From JABMMZ01 sp040386935 (lineage in GTDB: Bacteria > Bacteroidota > Bacteroidia > NS11-12g > UBA955), in the NCBI GenBank assembly GCA_040386935.1, contig JAZKEQ010000005.1, positions 62,001 through 126,000 on the forward strand: 64,000 bases of DNA, written 5' to 3'. A program made the position numbers and the translations under genes. Below, piece by piece: positions 60,864-64,000 of the stretch (the first letter of the stretch is position 1; every line of letters begins with the position of its first letter). The notes beneath the pieces are model-generated. The model worked only from the letters and a program-made list of their open reading frames with translations, had not been told where the DNA came from and did no database searches.

Positions 60864-61006
60864 GTTGTGCCCTATTTTACTAAGTGAGTAGCAGCTTTCA
60901 TTGTATTGTCTTTTAGCAGGTGAAACTTCTTAGGAGTACATTAGAAGAAGTTAAGTGTAATGAAAGATAAGTTTGCCTTACAAAAGGCAAGGGAGCAGCA
61001 TTAGGC
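60864..61006. other. Intergenic stretch between gldJ and dnaN with one extra hairpin
   Basis: About 140 bp between the two converging terminators. It contains the stem TTGCCTT-ACAA-AAGGCAA at 60973-60990 (7 bp, no T-run) and no coding frame. No known RNA family was recognised; its purpose is unknown. Confidence 0.35.
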
Positions 61007-61039
61007 ATAAAAAAAGCATCCCGAACTTCGGGATGCTTT
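61007..61039 (-). terminator. Intrinsic terminator after dnaN
   Basis: On the minus strand AAAGCATCCCG, loop AAGTT, CGGGATGCTTT followed by T residues, about 22 nt past the dnaN stop. Confidence 0.92.
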
Positions 61040-61061
61040 CAAGTATTAAGAACTATTTAAA

Positions 61062-62183
61062 TTAATAGTTATTCAGCATCATTGGCATAATGAGCATCAG
61101 TACATCTTCTTCTGCTTCATTTTCATTTGGAACAAGTAATCCGGCTCTGTTAGGAGTAGACAACTTAAGGTTAACGGTATCATGGTCAACATTGGCCAAC
61201 ATTTCCAATAAGAAACGGGCATTGAAACCAATTTCCATATCTTCACCATCATATTCACAAGCGCGTTTTTCATTTGCTTCATTTGACAAATCGATGTCTT
61301 CTGCGCTTGTAGTTAGTTCATTTCCGGTAATTTTTACACGAATCTGGTGAGTGGTTTTATTAGAGAAATTAGAAACCCTTTTTACTGTTTCAAGAAAATC
61401 AATTCTGTTTATAGAAATAATGTTGTTGTTCTCTGCAGGTATAACAGCTCTGTAATCAGGATATCTCTCATCAATTAAACGACAAGATAATTTCAGATTA
61501 TTGGTAGTGAAAAATACATTTGATTTATTGAAATCTATTTGAACAGGTGTAATATCATTGCTCAATGAAGACTTTAAAAGATTCAACGCTTTTTTAGGAA
61601 GAATGAATGAATGTTCTAATCCCGGTTTAACATCGTTACGGGTCAAACGCACCAATCTGTTGGCATCTGTTGCAACAAAGTTTAGACTTTCTTCACTCAG
61701 TTCTACAAACACACCGGTAAGATTCATTCTCAACTCATCATTACCGGTAGAGAAAATGGTTTTGCTGATACATCTCAGTAATACATTTGATGGCATCACA
61801 AAAGATTTTTCAGATTCAACCTGAGGTACTTTAGGGAAGTCGGCACCACTTTGACCTGCTAGTTTGTAGCGACCATTAACTGTGCTCAACTCGATGGCTT
61901 GGGTGTCATCATTGATAGTGAAAGTTACGGGTTGGTCTCCAAGACCTTTAACAGTTTCCATCAATAATTTTGAAGGCATTGCAACCAATATATCCTCATT
62001 GGCTTCAACTTTTAAACTGGTGGACATGGAGGTTTCAAGATCTGTTGTAGAGATTGTTAAAACACCGCTTTTAATGTCAAACAGGAAATTGTCAAGAATT
62101 GGTAATACAGGTTTCGAAACAATGGCACCGTTAACTTTTAAAAGATGTTCCAACAAATCAGGAGCAGCAACTATAAATTTCAT
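61062..62183 (-). CDS. dnaN: DNA polymerase III beta subunit (sliding clamp)
   Basis: 373 aa, typical length. Three clamp domains: MKFIVAAPDLLEHLLKVNGAI, FILPKKALNLLKSSL and the final MLIMPMMLNNY tail (usual M-P-M-R/L ending). FSTGNDELRMNLTGVFVEL and ATDANRLVRL are family landmarks. The dimer tethers replicative and repair polymerases, including Pol IV of this window, to DNA. It stands apart from dnaA and recF here; recF lies at the opposite end of the window. A one-mismatch -7 box (TACTTTCG on the minus strand, 62205-62212) is 21 nt upstream. Confidence 0.96.
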   Translation of the reverse strand: MKFIVAAPDLLEHLLKVNGAIVSKPVLPILDNFLFDIKSGVLTISTTDLETSMSTSLKVEANEDILVAMPSKLLMETVKGLGDQPVTFTINDDTQAIELSTVNGRYKLAGQSGADFPKVPQVESEKSFVMPSNVLLRCISKTIFSTGNDELRMNLTGVFVELSEESLNFVATDANRLVRLTRNDVKPGLEHSFILPKKALNLLKSSLSNDITPVQIDFNKSNVFFTTNNLKLSCRLIDERYPDYRAVIPAENNNIISINRIDFLETVKRVSNFSNKTTHQIRVKITGNELTTSAEDIDLSNEANEKRACEYDGEDMEIGFNARFLLEMLANVDHDTVNLKLSTPNRAGLLVPNENEAEEDVLMLIMPMMLNNY

Positions 62184-62296
62184 ACAATGGTTTTTTAATT
62201 GTTGCGAAAGTAAAGATACTAAAAATTGCTATATGCACATATTTGCGAGTTTTATTAACATCGTGAGCATTAAGAATAAAGGGCAATGATGCTGTT

Positions 62297-63697
62297 TTAT
62301 ATATCGAAAATTTTTCCCGGATTCAGAATTAAATGCGGGTCGAAACTGCGTTTGATTCCTTTGAAAATTTCGATATGGGCCTTTCCAAAAACTATGTCTA
62401 GATAAGGTTTTTGAACCATGCCTATACCGTGTTCTCCGCTAATGGTACCGCCTAAAGCTTTGCATTTTTCAAACAACAAACGAATGGCAATAGGTAATTC
62501 ATTCTGCCATTTTTCATCACTCATATTCTGTTTAAGAATATTCACATGAAGATTGCCGTCTCCGGCATGTCCGTAGCAAACACTTTCGAAACCATAAGTT
62601 GTACTCAGGTAGTTGATGTAGTCATATAATTCAGGCAAGTATTTACGACTTACAACCGTATCTTCTTCTTTGTATATGCTTAGATTTTTCACTACTTCAC
62701 CTATTGATCGCCTTATTTTCCAGAATTTTTCCTTTGTAGCGGCATCTTCAGCCAACAAAATATTCATGGCATTATAGTGCTCTAGTACTTCGTATATTTT
62801 TTCACATTGTGGCATTAGCGCATCAGCGTTATAACCATCTACTTCTATTAACAAATAGGCTTTTTCACTACCGGTTTCAAATGCCATGTCATGGTGTTTA
62901 ACAGATAATTCAAGTCCTTTTTTATCCATAAACTCTAATGCTGATGGAATGATACCTGCATTAAGTATGGCCGGTACACAGGCACAAGCTTCGGTAGCCG
63001 AATTAAATGATGCAAGTAAAAGTGTGTTATACGAAGGATATGGAATCAGTTTAAGTGTAATTTTTGTAACGATACCCAGAGTACCTTCACTGCCGACCAT
63101 CAATTGAGTTAAATTGTAGCCCGTTGAGTTTTTCAAAACATTGGCACCGGTTTGAATAATATCACCCGATGGCAATACTACTTCAAGGTTAAGTACATAA
63201 TCTCTTGTTGTGCCATATTTAACGCAACGCGGTCCACCACTACTATGGGCCACATTACCCCCTATACTGCAACTGCCTTTGCTGGCGGGGTCGGGTGGGT
63301 AAAATAATCCAATTTGTTGAACGGTGGTTTGTAAATGGTCGTTAATAACACCTGGTTCAACAATGGCTTGAAAATTATCAGCATCAATTTCGATTATTTT
63401 ATTTAGTTTTTCAAGACTTAATACTATACCACCTTTAATGGGTAAACAACCCCCACTAAGGCCGGTTCCCGCTCCTCTGGGTGTTACCGGAATATGTCTG
63501 GAATGGCAATATGCCATAATTTTAGAGATGGCGGAGGAATCATCGGGAATTAATACCAGAGCTGGTGGAAAAACAAAATCTTCGGTATAATCCCTGCCAT
63601 ATTTTTTCAATAATTCAGTCTCTGTAATTAATTGATGTTGAGGGACTATGGTTTTGAAGAAATCTAGGTCTTCAGAAGTGATGGAATTGTATGTCAT
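62297..63697 (-). CDS. FAD-linked oxidase, glycolate oxidase GlcD / D-lactate dehydrogenase type
   Basis: 466 aa. FAD_binding_4 domain (about 35-180) with TPRGAGTGLSGGCLP and FYPPDPASKGSCSIGGNVAHSSGG. The FAD-oxidase C-terminal domain (about 220-465) has YGHAGDGNLHVNILKQ (metal-binding His) and ISGEHGIGMVQKPYL. The family oxidises 2-hydroxy acids (glycolate, D-lactate, D-2-hydroxyglutarate); the substrate cannot be decided from sequence. No glcE/glcF genes are next to it, favouring a stand-alone dehydrogenase. -7 box 8 nt upstream of the ATG. Confidence 0.92.
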   Translation of the reverse strand: MTYNSITSEDLDFFKTIVPQHQLITETELLKKYGRDYTEDFVFPPALVLIPDDSSAISKIMAYCHSRHIPVTPRGAGTGLSGGCLPIKGGIVLSLEKLNKIIEIDADNFQAIVEPGVINDHLQTTVQQIGLFYPPDPASKGSCSIGGNVAHSSGGPRCVKYGTTRDYVLNLEVVLPSGDIIQTGANVLKNSTGYNLTQLMVGSEGTLGIVTKITLKLIPYPSYNTLLLASFNSATEACACVPAILNAGIIPSALEFMDKKGLELSVKHHDMAFETGSEKAYLLIEVDGYNADALMPQCEKIYEVLEHYNAMNILLAEDAATKEKFWKIRRSIGEVVKNLSIYKEEDTVVSRKYLPELYDYINYLSTTYGFESVCYGHAGDGNLHVNILKQNMSDEKWQNELPIAIRLLFEKCKALGGTISGEHGIGMVQKPYLDIVFGKAHIEIFKGIKRSFDPHLILNPGKIFDI

Positions 63698-63705
63698 TTA
63701 TCAAA

Positions 63706-63713
63706 CAAAAATA
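63706..63713 (-). promoter_or_regulatory. -7 promoter element for the GlcD-type oxidase
   Basis: Plus-strand CAAAAATA reads TATTTTTG on the minus strand, 8 nt before the ATG at 63697. Confidence 0.55.
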
Positions 63714-63825
63714 TGCAAAATTTAAGAAACCAAAATTTTTAGATTAACTCGGTAATAAAAACGTCAAAATGTTGATAAAGTGTTGTTTAAATTCTTGCAA
63801 AACTTGTTTTTGTGAAAAATTTGTA

Positions 63826-63833
63826 TATATTTG
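63826..63833 (+). promoter_or_regulatory. -7 promoter element (TATATTTG) for the last, truncated gene
   Basis: Exact TAnnTTTG match, 24 nt before the ATG at 63858. Identical in sequence to the element ahead of the type A surface protein at 13519. Confidence 0.6.
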
Positions 63834-63857
63834 AAATGTACTTAAAATAATATTACC

Positions 63858-64000
63858 ATGACAAAGAATTTACTAACAATTATCTTATTTATTTTGACCG
63901 GGACTTATACAGCGTCCTCTCAAAGTTATTTGATTAATCAAAATTTTTCAACCGCATCAGGTACAACACCACCTACAGGTTGGACAAACAACATCTTATC
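63858..64000 (+). CDS. Secreted protein, N-terminal fragment (probable T9SS cargo)
   Basis: Only 47 codons lie in the window. MTKNLLTIILFILTGTYTASSQ is a Sec signal peptide; the mature start SYLINQNFSTASGTTPPTGWTNN resembles the beginning of choice-of-anchor/cleaved-adhesin (MAM-like) domains found on Bacteroidota surface proteins with T9SS sorting tails. That assignment is tentative because the body and C-terminus are outside. The promoter element 24 nt upstream supports the ATG at 63858. Confidence 0.7.
   Translation, partial: MTKNLLTIILFILTGTYTASSQSYLINQNFSTASGTTPPTGWTNNIL

Noticed and set aside
1..64000. tRNA, rRNA, tmRNA, 4.5S RNA, riboswitch, prophage or transposase genes
   Set aside because: Read through on both strands by eye; no convincing cloverleaf, rRNA, riboswitch core, phage structural gene or transposase motif was recognised. 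A covariance-model search would be needed to be sure.

Overview
The window reads as a chromosomal stretch of a low-GC member of the phylum Bacteroidota, most likely an uncultivated Chitinophagales/Sphingobacteriales-type lineage. The evidence is threefold. The Bacteroidota -7 promoter element TAnnTTTG lies just upstream of many starts. A type IX secretion/gliding set is present (porV, porU, two porP/sprF, gldJ), together with large surface proteins carrying type A and type B T9SS C-terminal sorting domains. Phylum-typical gene orders and families also occur: bamD-rpoZ-coaBC-DUF4835, folP opposite DUF1599-DoxX, DUF5606, DUF4199. A run of exactly 100 N at 30728-30827 marks a scaffolding gap, so this is a draft or metagenome assembly.

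Layout. 1-6.9 kb: 5' part of recF, pdhA, a TPR membrane protein, ribH, DUF5606, then a tight operon (DUF4199, plsC, gatC, an ABC ATPase, a cobalamin adenosyltransferase) and a TPR lipoprotein. 7-17.3 kb: two very large secreted PKD-domain proteins (type B, then type A sorting) flanking ffh. 17.4-22.4 kb: FAH-family hydrolase, phosphoglucose/phosphomannose isomerase, rluD-type pseudouridine synthase, DNA polymerase IV, radC. 22.4-30.3 kb: one long co-directional run bamD, rpoZ, coaC and coaB (split where most bacteria have a fusion), DUF4835, aroB, aroA, mutS2.

30.3-39.8 kb is accessory. It opens with a cluster of short intergenic repeats with ACCACAGAG-type inverted ends, including a 116-bp tandem repeat and the assembly gap, surrounding a DUF2200 gene. 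There follow a TPR protein with a degenerate HExxH motif, a tandem AHSA1/SRPBCC protein, a DinB-like protein, a GlxA-type AraC regulator, a DUF2306-like membrane protein, and an ArsR-SRPBCC-SRPBCC-MATE operon with two predicted operators at its promoter. 39.6-45.7 kb: a PhnA-like protein, three genes probably acting on surface glycans, recQ and HU. 45.8-51.8 kb: aroK, a lone OppB-like permease, DoxX/BT_3928, DUF1599, folP, a TIGR01777 epimerase and a GbsR-type regulator; folP and DUF1599 diverge from an 18-bp perfect palindrome made of two back-to-back -7 elements. 51.9-60.8 kb: the T9SS cluster. 61-64 kb: dnaN, a glycolate-oxidase-type FAD enzyme and the start of another secreted protein.

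How it fits together: porU/porV/porP/gldJ export and process surface proteins such as the two PKD giants and probably the last, truncated gene. aroB, aroA and aroK supply three steps of the shikimate pathway, and ribH, folP, coaB/coaC and the adenosyltransferase supply cofactors. No tRNA, rRNA, CRISPR array, transposase, prophage or recognisable defence island was seen. I found no convincing wholly new system. The observations most worth checking are the split coaBC, the palindromic divergent promoter, the repeat cluster, the ArsR operator pair and the duplicated porP.
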